64,000 nt of DNA from Alphaproteobacteria bacterium UBA6376. GTDB taxonomy: Bacteria; Pseudomonadota; Alphaproteobacteria; Rs-D84. A program made the position numbers and the translations under genes. Under the pieces are notes generated by a model. It did no database searches, had not been told where the DNA came from, and saw only the letters and a list, made by a program, of their open reading frames with translations. The DNA is taken from contig DJQW01000001.1 of assembly GCA_002437665.1 (NCBI GenBank), positions 186,001 to 250,000 on the forward strand. Direction: 5' to 3'. The stretch's first letter is position 1, and each line of letters opens with the position of its first letter. Of this stretch, positions 30,967 to 39,693 are shown piece after piece.

Positions 30967-33396
30967 ATGGCAACACTGACATTGGGAAAATCTGTAACCA
31001 TTGATGCGGTGCAAAGTAAAAAGGGCGATGCGGTACGTGTTGAACGTCGCCGTCGCGTTGTTGCACCTGGGACGCGCGAATTGCGTGATGAACCGGTCGC
31101 ACCGGCCGCGACCAAGAACGCCGCAGATGAAAAATTGCGCGCTGTATTGGAGGCCGCCCGTGCCCGCGAAGAACAACGTCGCGCCCGCGAAGCCGAAGAA
31201 GAGGCCGCCCGTGCCGCCCGCGAAGCGGAAATCGCGCGCGAGGCCGCAGAATACGAACAGGTGAAATCGCAACTGGCTGCGCGTGAAAGTGTTGCCGCGC
31301 CCGCACCAGAAAAACCGGCCGCCGCGCAATCGCAGCCCGCGAAAAAGCCAGCCCCTGCGCAAACCCAATCGCAGCAAGCCCAGCAACAAACGCAACAGCA
31401 TCATGCGTTCCGCGCTGCGCGCGATGACGAAGAAGACAATGCCCGCCCGTATGGCAATCGTCACAATTCGTCCAAGAAAGATTTCAAAAAATCAGGAAAA
31501 ATTTCCCTGCATGACATTGTTATTGGCGATGGCGACGACGATGACGAAATCGGTATTCGCGGTGCGAATCGCCGCCGCAGCGAGGCATCATTGAAACGTT
31601 TCCGTGAAAAGGCGCGCGCAATCTTTACCGCACCCCAGAAAATTGAACACGTTGTTCAACTGGGCGAAACAATTACCGTCAAAGATTTGGCGGCTGCCAT
31701 GGCGGAAAAGGTTGGCAATGTTATCAAGAAATTGATGGAAATGGGTATGATGGCGTCCCAGAACCAGTCAATCGACGCCGATACCGCTGAATTGGTTGCA
31801 ACTGAATTTGGCGCAACTGTTAAACGTGTTGTGACAAAACCATATGCGGATCAACTGGAACGCGAACCTGATCCGGCGCACCTGCAGCCACGTGCACCGG
31901 TTGTAACCGTTGTGGGTCACGTTGACCATGGTAAAACGTCCTTGCTGGACGCGATGCGTAATGCGCACGTTGCCGCGGGCGAGGCCGGCGGTATCACCCA
32001 GCACGTTTCCGCGTACGAGGTTAAAACAAAATCAGGCGCAGAAATCACATTCTTGGATACCCCAGGACACGAAACATTTACCGCAATGCGTGCACGTGGT
32101 GCGCAAATGGCGGACATCGTGGTATTGGTTGTTGCGGCAAACGATTCCATCATGCCCCAGACCATAGAAGCGATAAATCACATTCGTGCGGCCAAAGTTC
32201 CATTTATTGTCGCAATCAATAAAATCGATTTGCCAGAGGCGAATCCAACCCGTGTTAAAACTGACCTGTTGCAACAAGAGGTTCAGGTCGAAGATATGGG
32301 TGGTGATGTCCAGTGTGTTGAAATTTCTGCAACCAAGCACATCGGTTTGGATAAATTGGAAGAAGCAATTTTGTTGCAGGCCGATATGATGGACTTAAAG
32401 GCCGATCCAGATATGCCTGCTGTCGCATATGTGGTAGAGGCGAAAATGGAAAAAGGTCTGGGCGCAACAGCAACAATTCTGATGCGTCAGGGCACATTAA
32501 AGATTGGCGATGTATTCGTTGTTGGCGAAACATTCGGTCGCGTGCGTGGCCTGATAAATTCTGCGGGCGAACGTGTGAAATCCGTACGCCCTGGGCAACC
32601 GGCGGTTGTTTTGGGGCTGGACAGCGTTCCAAATGCGGGTGATGAATTGCACGTTATGGAAACCGAGGCACAAACCCGCGAAGTTGCCGCATACCGCGTA
32701 CAACAGGCCAAGGACAAGGCCAACGCCGTCAAACGTTCATCGTTGGAAGAATTGTTTGCACGTCGCGATGAATCCAAGAAGTTGGTGTTGCCAATCATCT
32801 TGCGCGCCGATGTTCAGGGCAGTGTAGAGGCCATTACCGACATGTTGCGCGATATTCATACCGACAAGGCGTCCGTTGAAATCTTGTCATCTGGCGTTGG
32901 TCAGATTACAGAGGGCGACATTCGTCTGGCCACGGCATCTGGTGCGGTAATCATTGCGTTTAACGTTCGTGCCGACGCCGCGGTTCGCGATATGGCGCGT
33001 GCGGGCAATGTGGACATTCGCTATCACAGTGTTGTGTACCGCATTACCGACGAAATCAAAGAAATCTTGTCTGGTAAACTGGCCCCAGAAAAGAAAGAAA
33101 ACTTTATTGGTTATGCCGATGTTATCGCATTGTTCACGGTGGGCAAGGGCGTCCGTGTTGCGGGTTGCCGCCTGACCGAAGGTGTGATAAAGAAAGACGC
33201 GTTTGTTCGTTTGCTGCGCAACAATGTTGTTATCTATGACGGCAAGATTGGCGAAATGCGCCGCGAAAAGAACGAAGTCAAAGAAGTATCCGTCGCCGGC
33301 GTTGAATTTGGTATGTCTTTTGACAAGTATAATGACTTGAAAGAAGGCGATCGCGTCGAATGTTACGAGGTACAAGAAGTTCGCGCACAACTGTAA
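30967..33396 (+). CDS. infB: Translation initiation factor IF-2
   Basis: 809 residues. A charged Ala/Arg/Glu/Gln-rich N-terminal region (about 1-150) leads to an IF2_N helix, then the GTPase domain with GHVDHGKTS (317-325), DTPGHETF and NKIDLPEANP, followed by domains II-IV. It brings fMet-tRNA to the 30S subunit and drives subunit joining. The 63-base gap after nusA has a weak hairpin; ylxR, often between the two genes, is absent. A GGGGG site precedes the ATG. A terminator follows. Confidence 0.97.
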   Translation: MATLTLGKSVTIDAVQSKKGDAVRVERRRRVVAPGTRELRDEPVAPAATKNAADEKLRAVLEAARAREEQRRAREAEEEAARAAREAEIAREAAEYEQVKSQLAARESVAAPAPEKPAAAQSQPAKKPAPAQTQSQQAQQQTQQHHAFRAARDDEEDNARPYGNRHNSSKKDFKKSGKISLHDIVIGDGDDDDEIGIRGANRRRSEASLKRFREKARAIFTAPQKIEHVVQLGETITVKDLAAAMAEKVGNVIKKLMEMGMMASQNQSIDADTAELVATEFGATVKRVVTKPYADQLEREPDPAHLQPRAPVVTVVGHVDHGKTSLLDAMRNAHVAAGEAGGITQHVSAYEVKTKSGAEITFLDTPGHETFTAMRARGAQMADIVVLVVAANDSIMPQTIEAINHIRAAKVPFIVAINKIDLPEANPTRVKTDLLQQEVQVEDMGGDVQCVEISATKHIGLDKLEEAILLQADMMDLKADPDMPAVAYVVEAKMEKGLGATATILMRQGTLKIGDVFVVGETFGRVRGLINSAGERVKSVRPGQPAVVLGLDSVPNAGDELHVMETEAQTREVAAYRVQQAKDKANAVKRSSLEELFARRDESKKLVLPIILRADVQGSVEAITDMLRDIHTDKASVEILSSGVGQITEGDIRLATASGAVIIAFNVRADAAVRDMARAGNVDIRYHSVVYRITDEIKEILSGKLAPEKKENFIGYADVIALFTVGKGVRVAGCRLTEGVIKKDAFVRLLRNNVVIYDGKIGEMRREKNEVKEVSVAGVEFGMSFDKYNDLKEGDRVECYEVQEVRAQL

Positions 33397-33422
33397 AAAA
33401 CGGGGCATCGCCCCGTTTTTTC
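33396..33422 (+). terminator. Terminator after infB
   Basis: cggggcatcgccccg hairpin with A and T runs. Confidence 0.88.
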
Positions 33423-33520
33423 AAAGTTCAAATACCAAAGTTCAAAGTGCAAATAATGTGTGCGACATCCGGCGCACTGCTTTATAGATTTGAACTTTGA
33501 ACTCTGAACTTTGAACTTTA
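33423..33520. repeat. Inverted aaagttca repeat between infB and bamB
   Basis: Left arm caaagttcaaataccaaag, centre tgcgacatccggcgca, right arm tttgaactttgaactctg. Same design as the element at 6611 and 47570; lacks the cattgcgag core. Confidence 0.7.
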
Positions 33521-33550
33521 TAACAAATGCCCCAAATGGGGCATTTGTTA
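33521..33550 (-). terminator. Hairpin at the end of bamB
   Basis: Perfect 12-base stem aacaaatgcccc/ggggcatttgtt overlapping the bamB stop; probably a terminator though its U-run is part of the stem. Confidence 0.7.
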
Positions 33551-34282
33551 TTTTGTCTGTCCTGTGGCGGCGTCAAATTTTTGCCGCCCAACGGTAATTG
33601 TGCCATCGGCATACGTCGGTGCGGATTGCGCGTCCACCGCGGCGCGCCAGTAAATTGCACCATCACGCATGCGCACTGCGTACAGGTTATCATCCGTACC
33701 AACAACAAATGCCGCCGTGTCCGTGATAACAAATGGGTGCGCCGTACCGATATATGCACACCATTTCTTTACGCCTGATGTTGCGTTTATTGCACAGAAT
33801 GCATCGCCCAACCCACCGGCATAAACTGTGCCGTTATGCAGCATAATTGGTGCAACAATATCAACAACCGATGCGCCACCGGTCATATTGCTGGGGCGGA
33901 AAACATCCGCAATCCACGCGATGTTGCGTGTTTTGGTGTCAACCTTGATAACCTCGCCCGTGGTCAGCCCCGCATAGACGTATTTCCCACTGCATACGGG
34001 TTTCATATCACTGCGCACAGAATTTGGTGTTGGAAATCCGCTGAATATTTTGCGGTCGCCATTTTTGATTACGTTTGATGCATCTTGGGTATACGGGCAA
34101 TTTGCGTCCGCGTCAACCGTGACTGCCGCTGCCGGCAAATCTGTGATGGTCTGGTTCAGTGCGACGGGCGCACTGGTTGCAAATATTGCACTGCGCGTCC
34201 CTGGTAAAATTGGGTCATGCTTTGCGCATCCCCCCAACGCCACCATCATACCGGTCAAAACTATTGCAGATTTACGCATCAT
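33548..34282 (-). CDS. bamB: Shortened BamB-like PQQ-repeat lipoprotein
   Basis: 244 residues. Signal peptide with lipobox ALGGC (Cys19), then AKHDPILPGTR, a common start of alphaproteobacterial BamB, and PQQ/beta-propeller repeats (KYVYAGLTTGEVIKVDTKTRNIAW, GTVYAGGLGDAFCAINATSG, DNLYAVRMRDGAIYWRA). BamB normally has eight blades and near 380-450 residues; here only about half is present, without a frameshift. It is part of the outer-membrane-protein assembly machine. Follows the YfgM-like gene on the same strand. Confidence 0.82.
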   Translation of the reverse strand: MMRKSAIVLTGMMVALGGCAKHDPILPGTRSAIFATSAPVALNQTITDLPAAAVTVDADANCPYTQDASNVIKNGDRKIFSGFPTPNSVRSDMKPVCSGKYVYAGLTTGEVIKVDTKTRNIAWIADVFRPSNMTGGASVVDIVAPIMLHNGTVYAGGLGDAFCAINATSGVKKWCAYIGTAHPFVITDTAAFVVGTDDNLYAVRMRDGAIYWRAAVDAQSAPTYADGTITVGRQKFDAATGQTK

Positions 34283-34303
34283 TCCCTTCCTGTGAATCGT
34301 GTT

Positions 34304-34954
34304 TTAACGTAATGTCTGGGCATTGGCGGAAACGACCGCTGGGGCGTCCGCGTCATTGATAATAACGTCCAACCATTTGTTCGCGTTGTCGCGGTCACCC
34401 GATGCCAGATATTTCTGGGCAACGACCAAACGCGATGTGTAATAAAATGGTGACTTTTTCGTGTTCAAATCAGACAAGTATTTTTCAACGTCTGCCGCCG
34501 TCATATCATCACCGCGCAGGGCAACAATGTGCATCTTGGCCAAATCACGGAAATCACGTGTTGCAGCGTTTTTCGCCAGTTCTTCTAACTTTGCCACGTC
34601 GTTGTCCAACACGTACGCTTGGAACAGTGCCAAATCAGCGTTTGCGCCCGATGCATTTTTCGCAATTCCCGCCAACGCATTTGCGTCCATATTCAGAACC
34701 GCAGATTCATAGTTTTCGGCCATGGCCATTTTATTTGCACGATGCGTACGAACACCAATCTGAATCGCCGTCACAACAATCAGCAATGACAGCGCGCCAG
34801 CAACCATATATTTGGAATATTTTTTGATAAAAGCCAACGTTTTGTCGTTGTTGACTTCTTCCCAAACCTCGCGATACAGGGCGTCTTCGGCGTAATCTTC
34901 GCGTGTTTTCTTTGGGGCTTTGACCTTGTTCTTTCTTTCCAAAATAGATGCCAT
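34304..34954 (-). CDS. YfgM-like membrane-anchored TPR protein
   Basis: 216 residues. A basic cytoplasmic N-terminus (about 45 residues) and one membrane segment (about 50-68, YMVAGALSLLIVVTAIQIGV) are followed by a periplasmic helical domain of TPR_21 type. YfgM-like proteins associate with SecYEG and periplasmic chaperones; the yfgM-bamB pairing is widespread. It is divergent from rpoH with 65 bases between. Confidence 0.82.
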   Translation of the reverse strand: MASILERKNKVKAPKKTREDYAEDALYREVWEEVNNDKTLAFIKKYSKYMVAGALSLLIVVTAIQIGVRTHRANKMAMAENYESAVLNMDANALAGIAKNASGANADLALFQAYVLDNDVAKLEELAKNAATRDFRDLAKMHIVALRGDDMTAADVEKYLSDLNTKKSPFYYTSRLVVAQKYLASGDRDNANKWLDVIINDADAPAVVSANAQTLR

Positions 34955-34982
34955 TGAAAAATCTCCTGTTTGAATGGTGTCC

Positions 34983-35010
34983 TTGATAAATCTTATTTTA
35001 TTGCTATACT
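34983..35010 (+). promoter_or_regulatory. Promoter of rpoH
   Basis: TTGATA, 16-base spacer, TATACT. The expected start lies within about three bases of the ATG at 35020, so the message would be nearly leaderless. Confidence 0.65.
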
Positions 35011-35019
35011 ATAAAAGTT

Positions 35020-35934
35020 ATGAAAAAGCAAATCAAGAACACGTTACCAGCAACAAAAAATACCAGTTTGGTTGCCGCCCGCGGGGTCAGCGACGAAACA
35101 GGGCTGGCCCAGTATATTCAAACGGTTCAGAAAATTCCGATTCTGTCCGCCGAAGAAGAATATGAATGCGCCAACCAGTGGGTAAAAAATCAGGACAAGG
35201 CCGCGGCTGAACGCTTGGTCGCCAGCTACCTGCGTCTGGTGGTGTCGGTTGCATATGATTTCAAGAATTATGGCATACCCGTTGGTGAATTGATTGCCAG
35301 TGGTAATATGGGCCTGATGCAGGCATTGCAGAAATTTGACCCAGAAAAGGGATTCCGATTTTCTACATACGCGATGTTCTGGATTCGGGCGGAAATTTAC
35401 GAAACGATTTTGAATAATTGGTCAATCGTCAAAATCGGCACATCTGCAAACCAGAAACGCGTGTTCTTTAATCTGGCGCGGGCAAAGCGTGCATTGGGCA
35501 TTATGGACAACAATCTGTCCGATGACCAAACAAAACAGATTGCAGATTACCTGTCTGTGCCGGAAAACGATGTTCGCCGCATGTCAACGCGCGTGTCTGC
35601 ACGTGACGTATCACTGAACGCGCCGGCGCATTCTGATGATGATGCGCGTGATGTCCTGTCTAATATGCCAGACGATAAAACCGATATTCAAAATACAATC
35701 GAAGAATTGGAATTTAAGCGGCGCGGATATGACCTGTTGCGCCGCCATTTGGCGGAATTGCCCGAACGTGATCGCGATATTTTACGTGCCCGTCGATTGA
35801 CCGATCCGGCGTCCACACTGGAATCACTGTCCCAGAAATATGGAATATCGCGTGAACGTGTTCGCCAAATCGAAGAACGTGCATTTAACAAATTGCGTGA
35901 TGCTGTTTTACAAGAAGCCCAAGGGAACAAATAA
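35020..35934 (+). CDS. rpoH: Heat-shock sigma factor RpoH (sigma-32)
   Basis: 304 residues. Region 2 (ELIASGNMGLMQALQKFDPEKGFRFSTYAMFWIRAEI), the sigma-32-specific RpoH box just after it (NWSIVKIGTSANQKRVFFNLARAKR), and region 4 helix-turn-helix (SRERVRQIEERAFNKLR). Directs transcription of chaperone and protease genes. No ribosome site is visible; see the promoter. The next gene begins directly after the stop codon, so an outer-membrane protein may be co-expressed. Confidence 0.96.
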   Translation: MKKQIKNTLPATKNTSLVAARGVSDETGLAQYIQTVQKIPILSAEEEYECANQWVKNQDKAAAERLVASYLRLVVSVAYDFKNYGIPVGELIASGNMGLMQALQKFDPEKGFRFSTYAMFWIRAEIYETILNNWSIVKIGTSANQKRVFFNLARAKRALGIMDNNLSDDQTKQIADYLSVPENDVRRMSTRVSARDVSLNAPAHSDDDARDVLSNMPDDKTDIQNTIEELEFKRRGYDLLRRHLAELPERDRDILRARRLTDPASTLESLSQKYGISRERVRQIEERAFNKLRDAVLQEAQGNK

Positions 35935-36963
35935 ATGACAAAACACCCACTGCGCGTGGCATATGCCGCACTGGCGATGATTGCGCTGAACGCGTCGGCG
36001 CATGCGTTAGAGTACAACTATAACGGTGCAACATTCAAATTGACGGGTTACGGCACCGCCGGATTGATAGAACCCGATTTTAACCAGCCGGAATTTGTTG
36101 GCGATTGGCGCGTGCGCGGGCAAATGAATTACGCGGTCGCCGCGGGTCAATCATTGGGCGCGGTATATTCTATTGATGCCGCCGCCATTGACGAGGATAA
36201 GTTTATGCGCGAGGCATTCTTGTTCACCGAAGATCGCAGTATCGGTCGAATTGAATTTGGTTTTACTGATTCCATTGCGCGCAAATTGGCGGTTGGATTG
36301 CCAGATGTTGGCGGTCTGCGCGTGAATGATAAACCATTGTTTTATAAACGCATCCACCCCGATGGCGCGGTGATATCTGATACATCGCTGACCACGGGGC
36401 GCAGCGCACTGCGCGCCAATGTCGCGTCCGCCCCAAAGAGTGGCGCGCAATATGGCCTGTCGGTGGCGGGCGTGACCGATGATTACGATTACGCCGTTGA
36501 CGCCGGATTAAAAATCCGCCGCCCAAATGGCAAGACCAAGACCGCATATGCACTTGGTGCATCTTTTATGTCTAAACCAAATGGATTCAGTCAGGATTCA
36601 TACACGCCTGACGTCTATGCCGATTGGCGCGCACAGGTATCCGCCGGTATGAACTTGCAATACAACAGTTGGATTTGGGGCGTGTCCGCACGTGTGATTT
36701 ACGATGAAAATCCGATTGGCACGGCGTCTGACGGTCTGTCCGCGGGTACAGGCATCAGTTATGATTTGTTAAAGTACACCGTGTCATTGACCTATATCTT
36801 TTCAGACACTGGCATTTGGCAACACGATGTACGCGACTATAACGATCATACGGTTGTTGGGTCATTCCGGTATAAATACAGTGAAAATGTCGATGGTTGG
36901 GTATCGTTGGGCTGGACATCCGAAACACCATTTGTGTCCGCCGGCATGCGCCTGACATTTTAA
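35935..36963 (+). CDS. Porin-like outer-membrane protein
   Basis: 342 residues. Signal peptide ending in ASAHA, then a strand-rich protein with alternating polar and aromatic residues and a terminal phenylalanine (MRLTF), the signature of a beta-barrel recognised by BamA. Segments such as ATFKLTGYGTAGL at the start and GMNLQYNSWIWGVSARVIYDE in the middle resemble general porins. Begins at the base after the rpoH stop. Channel specificity unknown. Confidence 0.75.
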   Translation: MTKHPLRVAYAALAMIALNASAHALEYNYNGATFKLTGYGTAGLIEPDFNQPEFVGDWRVRGQMNYAVAAGQSLGAVYSIDAAAIDEDKFMREAFLFTEDRSIGRIEFGFTDSIARKLAVGLPDVGGLRVNDKPLFYKRIHPDGAVISDTSLTTGRSALRANVASAPKSGAQYGLSVAGVTDDYDYAVDAGLKIRRPNGKTKTAYALGASFMSKPNGFSQDSYTPDVYADWRAQVSAGMNLQYNSWIWGVSARVIYDENPIGTASDGLSAGTGISYDLLKYTVSLTYIFSDTGIWQHDVRDYNDHTVVGSFRYKYSENVDGWVSLGWTSETPFVSAGMRLTF

Positions 36964-36969
36964 CAGTAA

Positions 36970-37219
36970 AAAAATCAGTGCGCAGTGCGCAACATAAAAT
37001 AAACTGGATTGCCACGCATCGCTTGCGCTTGCTCGCAATGACACCGCAGGTGCTGTGAAACAAAACCGAGCGGTACGCGAAGGTTGCGGCAAGGACGATA
37101 GTCCGCAGGTGACACATGCAAAAAACAACGTCATTGCGAGTGTAACGAAGCAATCCAGTAAATAAAATAGTGCGCCAAGCGGCGCACTATCTATTATCTA
37201 TTCTCTATTATCTATGCTC
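36970..37219. repeat. Composite intergenic repeat, copy 6 (inverted)
   Basis: gtgcgcagtgcgc segment, core palindrome 37004-37158 inverted relative to copy 1 and with the long spacer (shares about 37090-37118 with copies 1 and 3), then gtgcgccaagcggcgcac hairpin and a tctattatc tandem (37190-37217). No gene. Confidence 0.8.
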
Positions 37220-37250
37220 TAAAAAAACGGGGCAACGCCCCATTTTTTTA
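37220..37250 (-). terminator. Terminator after the TPR gene
   Basis: cggggcaacgcccca hairpin with long A and T runs, overlapping the stop codon at 37248. Confidence 0.8.
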
Positions 37251-38255
37251 TTCCTGTGGCAATTCGGCCAGCAACTGACCCAATCGTTCCATCGTTGCCG
37301 TATCATTCAACGCGGCGGCGATTGTATTCGCAGAATTCAAATCGCTGCGTGCTGCATTCACATCACCATTTTGCAGGTTCAATGCCGCGGATTTTTCAAA
37401 ATACGACATTGCGCGGCTGGACAACGCTTCGCGTTCTTCGGCGGTGGTTACGCCCTGAATTTGTTCAGAAATCACGCGTACGGCCGATGTGTAATCTGCG
37501 ATTGCATTTGCATAATCGCCAACGGCTGTGTATGCCTCTGCACGGTCGGCATATACGGTTGGGCTGACCGAACCAGATTCATGTGACAATGAATTGGTAT
37601 AGTCGGCAATCGCACCCTGCCAATTCTTTAACCACAAATTCAACTGGCCACGTTTTGCATACAAATCACGCATAGACAGAATCTTGTTCGGCTGTGCGGT
37701 TTGTGCCGCCAATGCATTATTGATGTCATTCAACGCGGCATTGTAATCTTCCAGACGGGCATTCAACAACGCGCGATCATAATACGCAACCGCATTCACA
37801 GAATCCGCGTCAACTGCGGCATTGAAATCATCCAATGCATTGCGATAGTTGCCGGTCTGCATATATGCTTCGCCACGCAAGATGTATGTGTCAACCGATG
37901 CATTACCCGCATCAATGGCGGTGGTCAAATACGCGATTGCGGCGTCCACATCACCCGCCAGCAATTTTGTTTTGCCCTGTTCATAGTAATCCGACGCCTG
38001 CATCAATGCTTCTTCGGTGATTTCAACATTGGTCTTTGGCGCATTCAAAACGTCATGACTGCGTCCCAGAATATAGAACGTTGCCGCGATAAAGAACAAA
38101 ATGATAAACCAATAAACATAAATCGACAGTGACCATGGGTTAAAACATGCCTTTTGATTTTGTACGATTGGCGTAACCTTGATTGGTGCATTGTTTGCGC
38201 GACGTGTGGTTGTGGTGCGCTTTGCGACTGCCTTGGGTGCGGATTGTTTTTTCAT
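37248..38255 (-). CDS. Membrane-anchored TPR protein
   Basis: 335 residues. A basic N-terminal segment and one membrane helix (about 43-63, SIYVYWFIILFFIAATFYILG) are followed by several TPR units (YYEQGKTKLLAGDVDAAIAYLTTAID, AYMQTGNYRNALDDFNAAVD, AYYDRALLNARLEDYNAALNDINNAL, AYTAVGDYANAIADYTSAV). Likely an envelope scaffold or assembly factor; no specific partner is evident. Upstream of it is rluB, 34 bases away on the same strand. Confidence 0.8.
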   Translation of the reverse strand: MKKQSAPKAVAKRTTTTRRANNAPIKVTPIVQNQKACFNPWSLSIYVYWFIILFFIAATFYILGRSHDVLNAPKTNVEITEEALMQASDYYEQGKTKLLAGDVDAAIAYLTTAIDAGNASVDTYILRGEAYMQTGNYRNALDDFNAAVDADSVNAVAYYDRALLNARLEDYNAALNDINNALAAQTAQPNKILSMRDLYAKRGQLNLWLKNWQGAIADYTNSLSHESGSVSPTVYADRAEAYTAVGDYANAIADYTSAVRVISEQIQGVTTAEEREALSSRAMSYFEKSAALNLQNGDVNAARSDLNSANTIAAALNDTATMERLGQLLAELPQE

Positions 38256-38289
38256 TGTAAAATCTCCCTTCCTGTTTGATACCAGAATA

Positions 38290-38988
38290 TTAGAAAGAAT
38301 TTAACAACGCGTCAATTGTTTTCTGTGGAATAATGCGAATTTTGCCGACGGGTAATTTACCCAATTCAATATTGCCAAATGATACGCGGTGCAATTTGCG
38401 CACCGGTGCGCCACATGCGCGCAGGACAATGCGAACCTCGTTCTTTTTGCCTTCGGTCACGGTTACGCGCAATTCGCCGTTTTTCAAAACATCAATTTGC
38501 ATCGGGCGATACGACACGCCATCAACGGTTATGCCACGTCGCGCCGCGTCCAATCCTGAAAAGTCACTGGTGTTCACCGTTGCCAAATACGTGCGCGGAA
38601 TATGCGATGACGGCAATGTCAGTTTTCGCGCCAACGCACCATCATTTGTCATCAGCAACAACCCCGTTGTCTTGTAATCCAAACGTCCCACGTATTTCAG
38701 ATTTTTATATTCGTCTGGCAACACGTCATATATTGTTTTGCGCCCACGCGGGTCACGCGCGGTTGTCATTGTGTTTAGTGGTTTGTGAAATGCGTACAGT
38801 TCGGTCTGCGCCCGCGCACCAATGGGCACGCCATCAATCGCAACGACGTCGCCATCGGACACAAAGAACACCGGACTGTCGATAACAGTGCCATTTACCG
38901 TAACGCGGCGCGATGCAATTAAATCTTCGGCTGCGCGGCGTGATGCCGCACCGGTGTCTGCGATAAATTTTGCAATGCGAACCGTCAT
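38290..38988 (-). CDS. rRNA pseudouridine synthase, RsuA/RluB family
   Basis: 232 residues. S4 RNA-binding domain (about 1-60), then the synthase domain with catalytic Asp104 in YVGRLDYKTTGLLLMTNDG. RluB acts on 23S U2605, RsuA on 16S U516; the target cannot be assigned firmly here. ATGA overlap with rsmE upstream; the two form an rRNA-modification pair. Confidence 0.92.
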   Translation of the reverse strand: MTVRIAKFIADTGAASRRAAEDLIASRRVTVNGTVIDSPVFFVSDGDVVAIDGVPIGARAQTELYAFHKPLNTMTTARDPRGRKTIYDVLPDEYKNLKYVGRLDYKTTGLLLMTNDGALARKLTLPSSHIPRTYLATVNTSDFSGLDAARRGITVDGVSYRPMQIDVLKNGELRVTVTEGKKNEVRIVLRACGAPVRKLHRVSFGNIELGKLPVGKIRIIPQKTIDALLNSF

Positions 38989-39638
38989 TCAGTTATGCGC
39001 CCCACCGCGATTGTCGCCGCCAATTCGGCGCGCAAAATTGTTTTGCCCAGTGATATGCCAATCGCACCCGCCGCATCCAATGCCGCAAATTCAGCGTCTG
39101 AAAATCCCCCTTCGGGCCCGACCAAGATTTTATCTGTTTTTGCCGCCGCTGGGATTTGTTTACCATACGCCGCACGTTCGTCGGCAAATACCATATGCGA
39201 CAAATCCAAATCAGCAAATTTAACCTCTGGCAAAATAACGGGGACACTGTTGCGGTTGGATTGCTCGGCGGCTTCGGTCGCTATCTTTTCCATACGTTTC
39301 CAGTTTGTGTGGTGCGCGGTTGTGCGTTCGGTAATAACCGGCTGGAACGCCGCAACACCCATCTGGGTCGCCATATTGATTAAATCGTCCACACGCTTTA
39401 TCGGGGCAAAATATAACACGACATTGCCCGATGGGTCATCGTGTGATGTCTGTGCGCCAACGACCAAGAATTTGCCATCATCCGACAGCGTCGCCATAAA
39501 TTCGCGTCCGCCGCCAAATACAATGCAATCGTGGCGACGCATCACACGCATCAGGTAATGTGCCACGTCCGCCGTCGCGGGCACATGTGCGCCCGTCGCA
39601 ACATCATTTCCGGCAAAGATTCGTGGAATATTTTTCAT
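38985..39638 (-). CDS. rsmE: 16S rRNA (uracil-1498-N3)-methyltransferase RsmE
   Basis: 217 residues. SPOUT-fold methyltransferase with a PUA-like N-terminus; knot motifs ILVGPEGGFSDAEF and SLGKTILRAELAATIAVGRI. Also VITERTTAHHTNWKRMEKIATEAAEQSNRNSVP, a family signature. Starts 55 bases from divergent virD4. Confidence 0.94.
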   Translation of the reverse strand: MKNIPRIFAGNDVATGAHVPATADVAHYLMRVMRRHDCIVFGGGREFMATLSDDGKFLVVGAQTSHDDPSGNVVLYFAPIKRVDDLINMATQMGVAAFQPVITERTTAHHTNWKRMEKIATEAAEQSNRNSVPVILPEVKFADLDLSHMVFADERAAYGKQIPAAAKTDKILVGPEGGFSDAEFAALDAAGAIGISLGKTILRAELAATIAVGRITE

Positions 39639-39693
39639 TTCCCAGCAATTCCTGATTTATAATCGGTTAAAAATATGATACAATCATAACACA

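Noticed and set aside
34974..35165. Small frame overlapping the start of rpoH
   Set aside because: Different frame from rpoH, starts inside the promoter and ends in arginine-rich nonsense; rpoH is clearly coding here.
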